64,000 nt of DNA, from NCBI GenBank assembly GCA_029449245.1, contig JANATF010000014.1, positions 500,501 to 564,500 of the forward strand. Direction: 5' to 3'. Every line of letters starts with the position of its first letter. Position 1 is the stretch's first letter. This stretch comes from Mortierella alpina. Lineage: Eukaryota; Mortierellomycota; Mortierellomycetes; Mortierellales; Mortierellaceae. The notes beneath the pieces are model-generated. The model ran no database searches, had not been told where the DNA came from, and saw only the letters and a list, made by a program, of their open reading frames with translations. The position numbers and the translations under genes were made by a program. Shown one piece after another: positions 1 to 10,600 of the stretch.

Positions 1-1454
1 GTTCCATGCGTGAGGAATCAGCGACCAGGCCTCCCCGTTCGAAACGCACGTCCGTTTGTCGTAATTGCGAATGAGGTGCGTTTCTTGGCTGAGAATCTCG
101 AGGAAGGCGTGCTTGAATACACTGATAACACCAGCGTCAAGGGGTTGCGTCTTTGGAGTAGAGTTTACTGGCAACCGCCGGATGACAAGGTGCTTCCAGG
201 GGACGCCGTTCTCGGGATCTCGCATATCGATGCCGTTGTGCGCAGGGCATGAGTCAAGAAGGAGGAGGGTGCGCTGCGAGAGTTGGTCGTCAAAATTTTG
301 AAGCCATTCCATAAAGATGCTTCTGGTCATCCACCCACTCTTGGTTTTTCTTATAACCATACGGGCCTCGGCCTCCTCGTCAACCCCTCGGGCATGATTT
401 GTGGCTAGCAAGTATGCAAAACATGACATGTCAGTTGACGTAGCTAGTGATGCATGTATTACTCAAACGTAGCCTTACCAACTATCAAAGGCTTGAACGC
501 GTCGATGGTGTCTGCCAATTGCAGAGATGATCCATCGGCATTGATACAGAATAGAATGGTAACCCGAGCATTCCTGTTGGCCTTGGCACCACTTGTCCAA
601 TCCACCGATGTGTATGACTTGGTATCGAGCTCCTTTAAATACATGCCAGTCTCATCGCAGTTCACGATGTTCTTTGGGTGAAATTGGGCAGCGAGCGCGC
701 GGATTTCCACGAGTTCCGGTTCGATTGCAACCATATCGACTGAACCTGCTTCGCCCTGCAGCTGGCAGTAGGATATCTGATGGCGCTTCTTGTAGGCGGA
801 GAACCAGGACGCTGTGAACGATGGTTCTCTGTCTGGCCTCTCGTCAGGATCGTTGTAGGTGGCAAGAATGGTATGGGTAACAGAGGCAGCTTTTTTGATC
901 ATCTTGCCACTGACAGGGGTGTTCTGCTTCCTTTGATCCTCCAACCAGCTATTCAGAACTTGTTCCAGTCTGTCGTGCCTGCGGTTAACGATATAGTGGG
1001 CGCTGAGAGGCAGCATCTTGCTGGCGTCTCGTAGTTTTGCCTCATCTTGTAGCATACGCGTAAGTGTGGTCTTGGGTATGTGGCAACCAATTAGAAAACC
1101 AAAGTTGCTGCGGGATACTTTGATGCGGAGAACAGCCTCGCGGGACTTGAGATAGTGGTATATGTCCAAATACTCGAGCTTCAGGCTCAGCGTGGGGCAG
1201 ACCTTTGCCATCGGAACCTCAAACATATCAGCAGAAGGGAACAAAATATACGTTACGGTGTCGCCAGACCTGGCGCAGCGTAGAAGGTCCTCATATCTCT
1301 GCCGGCGAACACGATTAATCTCCTTCAGCTCAGCTTGGGTGTATCTCTTGGTGGTGATGATAGGAAGGTGCAGAGGTATTGGCTTGTAGTGCAACTGTTT
1401 CTCCTTGGCTGGACGAGGAAGTTTCTGTAGTCGGTTGACGGGTAGTTTTGTCAT
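1..1454 (-). CDS. pogo/Tigger-type (Tc1/mariner superfamily) transposase, partial at left edge
   Basis: Predicted cut-and-paste DNA transposase. Exon 1 is 1454 down to 479 and exon 2 is 404 down to the window edge. A 74-bp intron (405-478, GTAAGG...CTAG) joins in phase and reads ...KPLIV-ATNHARG. The N-terminal third is basic. A CENP-B-type DNA-binding region sits mid-protein (TASWFSAYKKRHQISYCQLQ). The DDE core follows, with the first aspartate in NCDETGMYLKELDTKSYT and the second in LLLLDSCPAHNGIDM of exon 2. The third acidic residue would lie beyond the window. The order of motifs is typical of pogo/Tigger and fungal Fot-like transposases (pfam DDE_1). No stop interrupts the two exons, so the copy could be intact. 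The C-terminus and left inverted repeat cannot be seen. Start is the first ATG of the long frame; function is by family motif only. Confidence 0.85.
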
Positions 1455-1617
1455 GGTGGAGTTCTCAATAGTGTGGTGAGGGGTGGTGAGTGGAGAAAAA
1501 ATGAATCAGGGGAAGGGCCGGAGTCAATTGACACTCGTCCACGAAAACAGCGCACCGGTCCATCAGGTGACTGAATATTTTCAATTCATTCCTGCCAAAA
1601 AAGTTATCGGACCGATT

Positions 1618-1656
1618 CTCTTAGTAAACTGGTCCGAAAAACGAGATTTCACTGTA
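1618..1656. repeat. probable right terminal inverted repeat and TA target site of the pogo element
   Basis: Read on the minus strand from 1654, the sequence starts CAGTGAAATCTCGTTTTTCG. This has the CAGT(G) start and CTCG core usual for pogo/Tigger ends, and it is followed outward by TA at 1655-1656. A second possible end, CAGTACAGTG, lies 5 bp further out and is also followed by TA. It sits ~170-200 bp upstream of the transposase start, as expected. The partner repeat is outside the window. Confidence 0.5.
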
Positions 1657-1661
1657 CTGTA

Positions 1662-2300
1662 TATTACACCTCTTGCCTGCCTTCTATCCTTCCATGCTCA
1701 AGAGAACCTTGCGTTTCCATGTGTGTTATCGTTAAAAGTGATCGGGCTCACGGGCGTAGGTGGCAGTGATTGTATCTCTGACAGATACATTACACCAACT
1801 GATATACTTTTGAATGGAATAACGGGCGACCGTTGTATAAACATACACGCTTACGACGCCATAGGCTACTTTCTCCCTCCTGCTTCTAGTGTTTTGTGAA
1901 AGATAGGCCTATGCAAGTTTTCCACTCCAAGGATTGTTCTGCTGCTGATGAAGGGTGTCCTCACTCTGAGTTGTATGGTTTTCGTTTCTCCTCTACATGG
2001 CGGAACCTGGAAGCTCCAGGCTCCTTTTGCCTGCTATCGTATCGAACATCATTCTCGGCAAACATGTTCTGTCCTGTTCAACCATCCAGTTTACTAAACC
2101 TTGCCCCTGAAAACAAGTGTTCTGTACTCCTCGGAGCTCAAATTTTTTGTCTGAACATCAATAGAGAGAGAAAATGGATGTATGCACAACGCATGAACAA
2201 CAAAAGGGCGCATGGGAACGTGCAAAGGCGTAAGGGAACACTTTCGCGCCGCAAAGGAAAAGGACAAAAAGGGAAGACGAAGTGACAGGTCTGCATCGCG
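1662..2300. other. non-coding interval between the pogo element and a secreted-peptide gene
   Basis: Only weak open frames without recognisable domains or fungal-style composition are present. I see no RNA gene or repeat here. The right part is the upstream region of the small secreted peptide gene. Confidence 0.5.
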
Positions 2301-2309
2301 TATATAAAG
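2301..2309 (+). promoter_or_regulatory. TATA box of the secreted-peptide gene
   Basis: TATATAAAG lies 268 nt before the ATG at 2577. The implied leader is long. A possible 49-nt leader intron (GTAAGA at 2476 to CACAG at 2524) would shorten it. Strong TATA boxes are common at highly induced secreted-protein genes, so regulated expression is an inference. Confidence 0.55.
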
Positions 2310-2576
2310 GGTCTCGCTCCTTCCGGTTGTTGGCACCAATCCAACCAACCCTGCTTCAAGACCACTCGACCTAACCTACCTTCTTCAGGACTCCAGACTT
2401 CGTCGGCAAGAACTGTCACAAGAACTCCGAACGAACTGTCGCAAGAGCCGCCACACGGACCCCTCGCCAAGCCCTTGTAAGACGATACGAAACCCTATCA
2501 ACAACCTCACAACTACGTTCACAGGAAAACACGCAGAACCCACCCAAAAACCTCCACGTCCGGCAAGATCATTGAG

Positions 2577-2792
2577 ATGAAGTCAAGCCTTGTTATTTTC
2601 ATTGCACTTTGTGCCTTATTGCAGATTATTGCAGGAGTAGAGGGTCAAAAAGATCAAACTGCTTGCTTCACTTGTTCCAAGCCTATGAACGCTGGTTGTT
2701 GTAATCGATACGGAGGTAGCAATAACTCTCGAGGGCAGTGCTGTGCTAATAGCTACGACGTGGCCAACTCCGTATGCAACTGTATAAGTTAA
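2577..2792 (+). CDS. small secreted cysteine-rich peptide
   Basis: A 71-residue precursor. Residues 1-23 form a clear signal peptide (MKSSLVIFIALCALLQIIAG) with likely cleavage just before or at the EGQ region. The mature part (about 47 residues) has eight cysteines in the order CxxC, CC, CC, CxC, which fits four disulfides, and it is otherwise Gly/Asn/Ser-rich. The sequence ends NSVCNCIS directly before TAA. No known family is recognised; small effector-like or antimicrobial peptides share this layout. It has its own TATA box upstream and stands alone between transposon debris, a common setting for fast-evolving secreted proteins. The reading frame is short but composition, signal sequence and promoter agree. 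Confidence 0.7.
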   Translation: MKSSLVIFIALCALLQIIAGVEGQKDQTACFTCSKPMNAGCCNRYGGSNNSRGQCCANSYDVANSVCNCIS

Positions 2793-2802
2793 TAAAACCA
2801 AG

Positions 2803-3681
2803 AGTTGAGCGAATTCCTCCTCGATAGTTTTTCACAAGATGAAGGTTGATTTTCTGTATCATCAATTCAATTGGTTCCTTAGACTCGTCCTCTCTATCCC
2901 CATTTGCGTCCTCCTCCACATCATCGTCTGTATCATCCTCTGCTTCCTCAATGTCCTCCATGACGCCGTCTGCTTCCTCAACGTCCCCAAAAGGCTCCGC
3001 CACTGCTAGATTTTCCAATGTTAATTCGACATCATCAGTCTCCAAAGTCGGCCTTGTCCTCATATCTGGCTCGGGTACAGAATCTGCCTTCACGACAAAA
3101 TACGATGGATGACGTACACAAGTGTTCAATCCAGTGTGCGCATACATTGTGCTTCATGCTATTCGACGCGGCCACGTTTCCGAAGAGTCTCTATATCTGC
3201 CTGTACCTTGCGCAGTCTATCTAAAGCTTCTACTGAAGTGCTTGGTGGTTCTCATCGAGGAGCCGTTGCCAGTTTGGTTATGGATGTGACTGCCTGGATT
3301 GCTGACAGGAAGCACAGCTTCACTACGTGTTTCTACGTCAGGGGTGGCCTCCTCATAGGAGACGTCAGCGTCCAGGATAGACCCTGCCTCGTTGTCCGAC
3401 TCTTGCTCAAAATGAGCTTCTTCAAGTAGATGTTCGGCTTGCTTGTCATTAGATGCCGATCTGCCAGAACCAAATCCCGAATCGATGACTGTTGGCAGTT
3501 TAAAATCTCTAGGCCAGGCTATGTACGGTTTCTTGTCAGGCTGGTATAACGCTTGAGAATGGTCCACGTCTCTCGCCCTCTCAGTAATAGTGGAGCACCC
3601 CGAACGCTTCATTTTTTCTGACCCTACTACATGGACGTTGAGACTAGAGCTACAGGAATGCTCGGAACCACATTCACACAT
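2803..3681 (-). pseudogene. possible decayed coding region, unknown acidic protein
   Basis: Two minus-strand open stretches (3681-3217 and 3147-2803) look protein-like. The first begins MCECGSEHSCSSSLNVHV. It later needs a frame change near 3230-3250 to continue into a coiled-coil tail (STSVEALDRLRKVQADIETL) that ends in a stop near 3170. The second is strongly acidic (EDIEEAEDDTDDDVEEDANG). I do not recognise a family. The cysteine/histidine start and coiled-coil tail resemble pieces of transposon-encoded proteins, but that is a guess. Read it as remnant coding DNA, not a confirmed gene. Confidence 0.3.
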
Positions 3682-3894
3682 ATAGGGCCTGTGTAATGAC
3701 GAATACCTCCAAAAGCAATAAGATTACTCCTTTGAGGCCGATTGTAATAGTTGCTTCCTCATGATAACTTGAATATGCTGTTTGTCTTGACGGGTTAACG
3801 TAGAGCCATCCTTGCCGAGAAGATTGTGCTTGCAAAGGCTGAATAGGCAACTGTTCATCCTCATGCTTAGTTAATTGATGGTATTAATAAGATG

Positions 3895-3930
3895 ACTAGA
3901 GGGCGCGCTCCCTTCGGTCGCGCGGGAGTT
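3895..3930 (-). mobile_element. Helitron-like 3' terminus of a second, decayed family
   Basis: The sequence ACTAGAGGGCGCGCTCCCTT keeps the A|CTAG junction used by the intact Helitrons of this window (on the minus strand, CTAG at the 3' end followed by host T). A GCGCG...CGCGC hairpin sits just inside, but the stem sequence differs from the CCCGTGG stem of the main array. A helicase relic lies just to the right on the same strand. Confidence 0.45.
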
Positions 3931-4099
3931 TTCATAGCACAACGTTTATTTCAAAGACGAAAAAACTATCTTCAAGTAGCTGGTCGAGTAGCGCAATGCG
4001 TTTTCTTCAGGATAGGCTGGGTGCGGGGTTGGGTCATTTGCCTTGAATAACACCTCCTCGGTGATCTCAACAAAGTCTGAATTCTTATCAATGGAAGCC

Positions 4100-4590
4100 G
4101 TCGGCTGCTCTCCTTCTCAACTGTGGAGAGGACAGTCGACGACCCAACTGAACTGGGGATCCTGTGCAGCTCTCATATTAGTTGTGAGCTTGAGGGTCTC
4201 GAGAAGGGCAAGTTTGAAGAAGTACAGACACGCATTCTCTTAGTTTGAACCCAAGCCTCAAGTGAAGATCCGGTCAAAATTACCGAAGGTCCAAAAACTA
4301 CGCCACCTCCAAAATCTTTCTCCGAGAGCATATCTCCTCTTGAAGTCCGAATGCGCCGCACGACTCCCGTGCAACAGCAGTGCTGCAATTCCTGTGGTCG
4401 CCACGATAACGACAGTCTCATTGAGTTCAAAGATGTTGCCAATAAGGACGTTGTACAGTAACGACTTTATTACCCCTGTAGGACTGGCTATGGAAAACAG
4501 ATCCTTGCAATTGACCTCCTTTGGGCCAACGCCAGCAAGAGCCTGCACGATGAGGTCATGAGTTGACAGCCGGGTTAAGCTTATCGACAT
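4100..4590 (-). pseudogene. decayed PIF1-type Helitron helicase fragment
   Basis: Scattered over several frames on the minus strand are recognisable pieces of the helicase half of a Helitron protein. A post-Walker-A segment reads LLYNVLIGNIFELNETVVIV then GIAALLLHGSRAAHSDFKR. Further down comes NACLYFFKLALLETLKLTTN then MRAAQDP, the counterpart of ACFKFSPLWQHVETLRLTEN in the intact copies. Frames change between pieces and stops intervene, so no product is expected. It probably belongs to the divergent terminus at 3895. Confidence 0.7.
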
Positions 4591-5412
4591 CGGCTAAGAT
4601 CATGAGCGAAGGTCTCTCATAGAGCGTCAGGTTTCGACGGGGCACGGTGGTCATGAAAATAAGAAGATGCCTCAGCTGTGCAGCTGTGGATCCATATGCG
4701 ACAGTTTGGTTTCTTGGAAGCACTCCATCCATCGTCGCCTTTCAGCAAGTCCACGGTGAGGCGGTCCTCTTTGGATTTTCATGCTCAACACCATTCACCG
4801 TTCGCAAGCGCTTAAAGCTGGTAGCCCCTGAACCCTGAGGAGCAAAAGCCACAAATAAATGCTCTTTTCGTGCTTCGGTGGCATAAAGTACATTATTGCC
4901 ACTTAAATTTGCCACGTCTCGAATCCTGCGTTCGCAGCATTCCTAAGACGTTCTGGATCCTTGGGTGTGGAGCGTGTAATGTTGAGAGAAATTCATGTAG
5001 AGTGTAGCAAGTTCCTTGCAGAAACTTCAGAAGGATCATCAGCGCGGCATCATCTGGAGTATCAGTCTGGGAAGCATCTTCAGGCGTCGCATCTGTAGGG
5101 TTTCTCTCCCACTTCCCTGTCACTTTAGTCTCCTTTAGAGAGCGTAGCGGACCACTGTCCAGGCTCGAGCTATGCTCGTAGAGGCGAACCCTCTTGCGGC
5201 ACATCGCCTGTTGAGCCTTGGGATTTCTTTTTCCTTTGCACAATGGTCTCCACTTGCAATGGCAGAGTTCCTGGGAGACCTGAGTATTCTGCAGATGCGA
5301 CTTGACCATGCTCACTCCTCTCCACGTCTATCAAAAATGATATTCTGCTTTGAGGCTTGGAAGGCTGACGCTCAGGGGAAAATTGAGAGCCTGCACGTGA
5401 CAAATGACAAAT

Positions 5413-5492
5413 AATTCATAACTTTTTTTGGCTTTCAGGGCATGTAAAAAAGCAGTGGAGCGTTGTAACTTTTCTATTCGTTTAAGAGAGTG
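5413..5492 (+). repeat. dispersed direct repeat, copy 1
   Basis: Begins ATTCATAACTTTTTTTGGCT and ends TTTAAGAGAGTG. It is about 85% alike by eye to 6099-6183. The flanking DNA differs, so this is a short interspersed repeat of unknown type. Confidence 0.6.
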
Positions 5493-6098
5493 CCAAAAAA
5501 AAAAAAAAAAAAAAAAGAGGTGGAGGGCGACAGAAAACCTTTTTTTTCTGCAGAATCAAAATTTTTCTCTCATACCTCGCACTCCCACCACTCCCAATCC
5601 TTCAACACTCGCATCACTTTCAGGTCCATTCAGCTACACACTCTTCAACGTTGCGGGCGAAAAAAAAGATAGGGTTTGAAACGTGAAATGATTCCGAAGA
5701 AGGGGTTATTGAAATCAAACGTGGCCTGAAGGACGGGAACACCATTATCAAGCATTTTATCAAGTCAGACGCGTATGAAGCTTCGATACAACTTGGAAGG
5801 CAATTTGGGTACATATATGGAGGCGGCGTATGAGAACCATCGCTTGCTAAGCATGGTTGAAACCTCTGCTCTTGATGCGATTGTGCGAGCTGCCCAAAAG
5901 TCGCGTTATCACTCTTCGCTAGTGGAGAGAGTTTGAAGGAGTACTTGAACAGAGTCTTCCTTTTGTTTTCTCTCTCCACTTCAAAAAAAAAAAAAAGAAA
6001 AATATTTTTCGCGTTGGAGAGAACTGTTGTGGAACACCCACCAAGAACCCCAATGCTCCGGGCTCAGAAGAGATTTAGACCCCTAGACGTGATTTACG

Positions 6099-6183
6099 AT
6101 TCATAACTTTTTTTTGGCTTTCAGGCCATGCAAAAGGAAGTGGAAAAGTGTAACTCGTAACTTTTTGTTCTTTTAAGAGAGTG
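6099..6183 (+). repeat. dispersed direct repeat, copy 2, interrupted by the Helitron array
   Basis: Same repeat as at 5413-5492. Two bases after the shared TTTAAGAGAGTG the Helitron 3' end (CTAG) starts, so the array's left host flank is repetitive DNA and not the gene found at its right flank. Confidence 0.6.
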
Positions 6184-6185
6184 GA

Positions 6186-6523
6186 CTAGAGGGCTGCCCG
6201 TGGTCTATGCCACGGGTATGAGTGCGAGAGGGAGTTGTGGCTGTGGTGGTAGTGGTGGGGGAGGTGGGGAGTGGGATGGGGATGGGTCGTTGACTCTCAA
6301 GGTGCAAATTTTCAGAATTTGGTTGGCTGCTTTTTCATCTCTTTGCACTGTTTCACTGTGATACGAAGGCCCACCGGCTCTTGGAGAGTTATGCGCGCTT
6401 CGCGCACACAGATAGCAGGGGGGATTGCACGCGCTCCGCGCATCCCTGCGGCCGCATGCGGCCTCCGAGGTTCGCTGGCGCTCGCGTTCAGTTCGGGCTC
6501 CGCCCTCACATGAGATCGTAACC
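6186..6523 (-). mobile_element. Helitron unit A, short truncated copy
   Basis: On the minus strand it ends in the hairpin CCCGTGG-CATAGA-CCACGGG followed by CAGCCCTCTAG and host T. It keeps part of the GC-rich subterminal block (CTCCGCCCTCAC) but lacks the TCCTCTATATTATT 5' end. It stops where unit B's CTAG begins at 6524. Non-coding. Confidence 0.75.
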
Positions 6524-7581
6524 CTAGAGGGCTGCCCGTGTCTATGCCACGGGTATGAGTGCGAGAGGGGTTGTGGTGGTAGTGGGGTGTCGACAGCAGG
6601 TAGGTAGTGGTGCAGGTGATAATAGGAGGCCAGCTTTGCAAGGTTGTCGTGGCTTGGAGGAAGGAAAAGAAATCAAGGCCTGAAAAAATCAACAACCGAC
6701 GACCCTCCCTCTGCTCTTTCACCCATTGCTCCTTCGACATCCCTCATTCATTCACCGTGGTCCTACTTGTGTCGCTGTGCTGGAGTTCACCATGGCTGGG
6801 ATCACCGTAGTTCAGGCTTCACCGTAGTTCAGGCTTCACCGTAGTTCAGGCTTCACCGTAGTTCAGGCTTCACCGTAGTTCAGGCCTCACCGTAGTCCAG
6901 GCTTCACCGTAGTTCAGGCTTCACCGTAGTTCAGGCTTTACCGTAGTTCAGGCTTCACCGTGGGCTGGAAACACCGTGGGTCAGGCTTCACCGTGGGCTG
7001 GAAACACCGTGGGTCAGGCTTCACCGTGGGCTGGAAACACCGTTGCTCAGGCTTCACCGTGGGTCAGGCTTCACCGTGGGTCAGGAAACACCGTGGGTCA
7101 GGCTTCACCGTGGGTCAGGCTTCACCCGTGGGCTGGGATCACCGTGGCTCAGGATTCACTGTGGGCAGGAATCACCATGGGTCAGGCTTCACCGTGTGTC
7201 ATACTTCACTGTGGTTCTGGTTTCGCTGTGGTGACATCTTGATAGTGTGCATCGTAGTAGTAGTGATCGCCATCTCGCTGCCCGCTGCCCGGGTCTCCCT
7301 CCCATCGCATAATCGAAAAAAAGGAGAGAAAAAGATTCAAGTAGATATCATTGTGGAGGGTTGTGAGAAAGATGGTGGCACTACGCTTCGCTTCGCGCGA
7401 GATGGCAGAGGCAGTCGCGCTACCGCGCTCCGCTGCAGCCGCACGCGGCAGCAGTAGCTCGCAGGGGCTCGCGGTTATCACCCTCGGGCTCCGCCCTCAC
7501 GTGATATGTTAGCTAACCGCTAACAGCTAATCGCCATAAATGGCGATTAATTTTGGTCAATTCTTTTAATAATATAGAGGA
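6524..7581 (-). mobile_element. Helitron unit B, 1058-bp non-autonomous copy
   Basis: The 3' end is CTAG at 6524-6527 with the same hairpin, one G shorter in the stem. The 5' end is TCCTCTATATTATTAAAAGA, read on the minus strand from 7581. It carries the subterminal block shared with the autonomous copies (CGCTCCGCTGCAGCCGCACG) but no helicase gene. Its middle is a minisatellite. It abuts unit C with no intervening base. Confidence 0.85.
6803..7215 (+). repeat. minisatellite inside Helitron unit B
   Basis: First part: eight or more copies of a 17-bp unit CACCGTAGTTCAGGCTT. It then changes to longer variants built from CACCGTGGGTCAGGCTT and CACCGTGGGCTGGAAA. Units touch each other without spacers. 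No conserved reading frame is kept. Confidence 0.9.
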
Positions 7582-7645
7582 CTAGGGCTGCCCGTGGTCT
7601 ATGCCACGGGTTTGTAGTCTGATATCTGGAAGAGTGTGGTGGAAT

Positions 7646-10600
7646 TTATTCGGTAAAGGTGGAAAGAACTCTTCTATAAACAACATTTCTCGTGTACGTT
7701 CCAGTTCGGCCTGGAATATTGCCATTGTCTATGAGGATATTCAAGTTCTGCGGGTTTGTGCAGCGTGAAAGAGCCACATAGATCTGGCCATGACCAAACA
7801 CGGGCTGTGGAAGGTATAGACCGACATGGTTAAGTGTCTGTCCTTGCGACTTGTTGATGGTCATTGCATAAGCAGGCTTGATGGGGAACTGTCTGCGTAT
7901 GAACTTGACGGGAGAGGCACGGTCGTCATCAGCGGAGGTCAGAGGAACGCGCGCAATCATGATTCGATCGCCCTTGTGCACGCCAGTCATGATCTCGGCA
8001 AAAATAATCTTTCTTCCCAGTCCTCGAACAATGAGGCGCGATCCATTGCACAGGCCACGGGAAGGATTCTTGTTCCGGATGAGCATGATTGGCTGACCAA
8101 CCTTCAACTCCAGGCTGTGCGGGGGTAGGCTCTTTGGAGAGAGGGAGTTGAGGTACTCTGGGGCATAGAGCGCAGCGTCAGCAAATTCCCTGTCTTGAAT
8201 CGAATCCTGTGAGGTGTATGTCCTTGATTCGCCTGGCAGCATGGATGTCGCAAGAGCATTCAACTTGTCCACGTTGTCATTAAGGCATGTCAAGAGCGCA
8301 CGGTCAGCCATAAAATCAGGAGGGAGCGCACCGTTCTCAATGTCTGGATAGATGGCCCTGACGAATGCTTTCAACCGAAGCTCATTGTCGGTGCTGCTGG
8401 CGTGATCGGGATGCCAGAGGAACTCGTCCGGTATTCTGATGTAGTCGCTCTTGCCATTGTGGGTGACGGTAGGCATTCTGCCTTCGCCGATGCGGAGGAG
8501 AAGATCGACAAAGGCTTGGTTCTGCCCAGCCTGAGCGACCCTCATATTCTCGGTGAGTCTAAGAGTCTCGACATGTTGCCAAAGTGGAGAGAACTTGAAG
8601 CAGGCATTCTCGATTTGGGTTTGACTTGCACCTGGAAGGACTGGAGTGACCTGACGAAAGTCACCGCCAAAGATGATCATCTTGCCACCAAAAGGATCTT
8701 GAGGTGGCCTGTTGTCGATAGTGCCGATAGGAAGAGGGGGGCGAGGCTGGAGAATGTCGCGGAAGGTCCTGTCAACGGCTTCAAAGAGTTGTCGGCGGGA
8801 CATTGGGGCCTCGTCCCAGATGATGATGGCGGCTTGGGCGATGGTGGTGGCCAAGTCGGTGTCTGGTTCAATTCTACAGGTAGAATGCTCATCAATCTTG
8901 ATTGGGATATTAAATGATGAATGCGCAGTGCGACCACCATGCAGAATCAGGGCGGCAATGGCTGACGAAGCGACGGCGATGGATGTTTTTGCGAGGCTGT
9001 GACAATGAGCGATGAGTGTGTTGTAGAGGAATGACTTGCCAGTTCCTCCAGGACCATCAACAAAGAAGAGTTTTCTTTGAGCAGCAGGGTTCTCTATGGC
9101 AGTTGTCAGGATCTCGTATGCAGCGCGCTGGCCAGCATTGAATAGTGCAGAGTTGTCTGCAGGTGGCGGTGGAGGGGCGTCCCATTCGATCAAGTGCTCG
9201 TCGATATTGTCGCCGGTATAAAGAGCATTCATGGTATCGAAAGCAGCAAGACTTGAACCCATCTCGATGAGGAGTTTGTTGATGTGTGCGAGAGCAGCGT
9301 TCCTAGCGGCCACGACATATGGGTGCAGAGGAACGGCCTGGGCAGGAAGGGCCTCAAGTTGAGGGGCATCAGCCGGGTTGACAACAACAGGAGGAGCAGC
9401 ATCAGCAGGGGGAGCCGCAGCAGGCACGTCCTCGATTGGAGCAGCATCAGCTGGAGGAGCCACTTGAAATGCCTCTGGATCAAGATTGTCTGGATTGCGC
9501 TCGTTCAGTTGCCTCAAATAATCCTCCGAGAGATGGTAAGCAAATAGGTGCCAGAGTTTCTCAGGGTCGGACGGTGTGCACTGAACCAAGATGTCGGCAA
9601 AGAGCTCTCGGATTTTTCTAGGCATCTCAGAGAGAGAAGCCTCCCTAAGACATTGTTCCCATTCCTTGTCGTCGTCAAGCAGATCGAGAGCCAAGGCAGC
9701 TTGTTTGAAAGTGTTGTGTACGACAATCAGTGCGGGATCATATGGGTGAGGGGTCGTTCGAATATCTTTGAAAGTGGTCGCACCTTTGACCACCTTCAAA
9801 AGGAGTCGAAGACAAAAGCGCTCAGTGTCCTTGGGATGCACAAAGTACATGCGGGTGATGACATTGATGACTTTTCTCCTCCTTTTCCAGGCGCGAGTCC
9901 TGCTGTTCCAAGTGTAATGCTTGGGAATGTCGGGATAGGTGTACTGCCGAGCGTCAGGGTCCTCTTGGTTGAGCTTGAGCCATGCCATTAGACGACTGTC
10001 GTGATTTCTGTCCACCTCGACCGCCAGATCCGAGTCGGGATTGAGAAGGATCGGCTGATGGCTTTCCAAGTGGATCTGCAGTCTCTGCACAGACGGAGAG
10101 CGGGCGGTGAGGCGAAAACTGAAGATCCTCCAAAGAGCCTCGCAGGCAGAGACGTATCTTGCATCCTGATACTCTTCAATCTCGTCAAAATCCTGGCCAG
10201 CGGTGCGAGGTCGGCGCTCTCGTAGACGTATGATAGCCGGGTGGAGCTTGACTTCTGCCTTGTCGTGGCCCTTGTACACGTACTTGAACAAATATTTGAC
10301 TGCTGCAACAGAGGAGCAGACTTCCACGTTGATATGGGCATTGTACTTTGTAACCAAGTACAGGTTGTAGGGAACCACGAAGCCGTTGTGGACAGGGAGT
10401 TGTTGGCGGCCCACACGTCGATTGACGGTGCGATGATCATCCCGTCTCTTGTACAGGGGGTAGCCCTTGTTGCTGACGGACGTTTCCTCTGCAAAGGCAT
10501 GAGGGAACCCTTTATCGCAGTATACACGCTTTGTGATAGGATCCTCTTTCATGCAAGGCGCGGAGGGGTTGTAATCGCCACACGGTCCATGTATCATGCT

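Larger units (their letters stand above)
4591..6185. other. non-coding, repeat-rich interval
   Basis: No convincing gene. It contains two homopolymer A runs (about 5497-5515 and 5982-5995) and an ~80-bp sequence present twice (5413-5492 and 6099-6183). The Helitron array begins exactly at the end of the second copy. Confidence 0.5.

Noticed and set aside
1483-2285. Plus-strand frames of 138 and 129 codons
   Set aside because: The first overlaps the pogo terminal repeat, neither has a domain, and there is no promoter or conserved motif.
6803-7215. CRISPR-like repeat array
   Set aside because: The 17-bp units touch without unique spacers, and the DNA is eukaryotic; this is a minisatellite.
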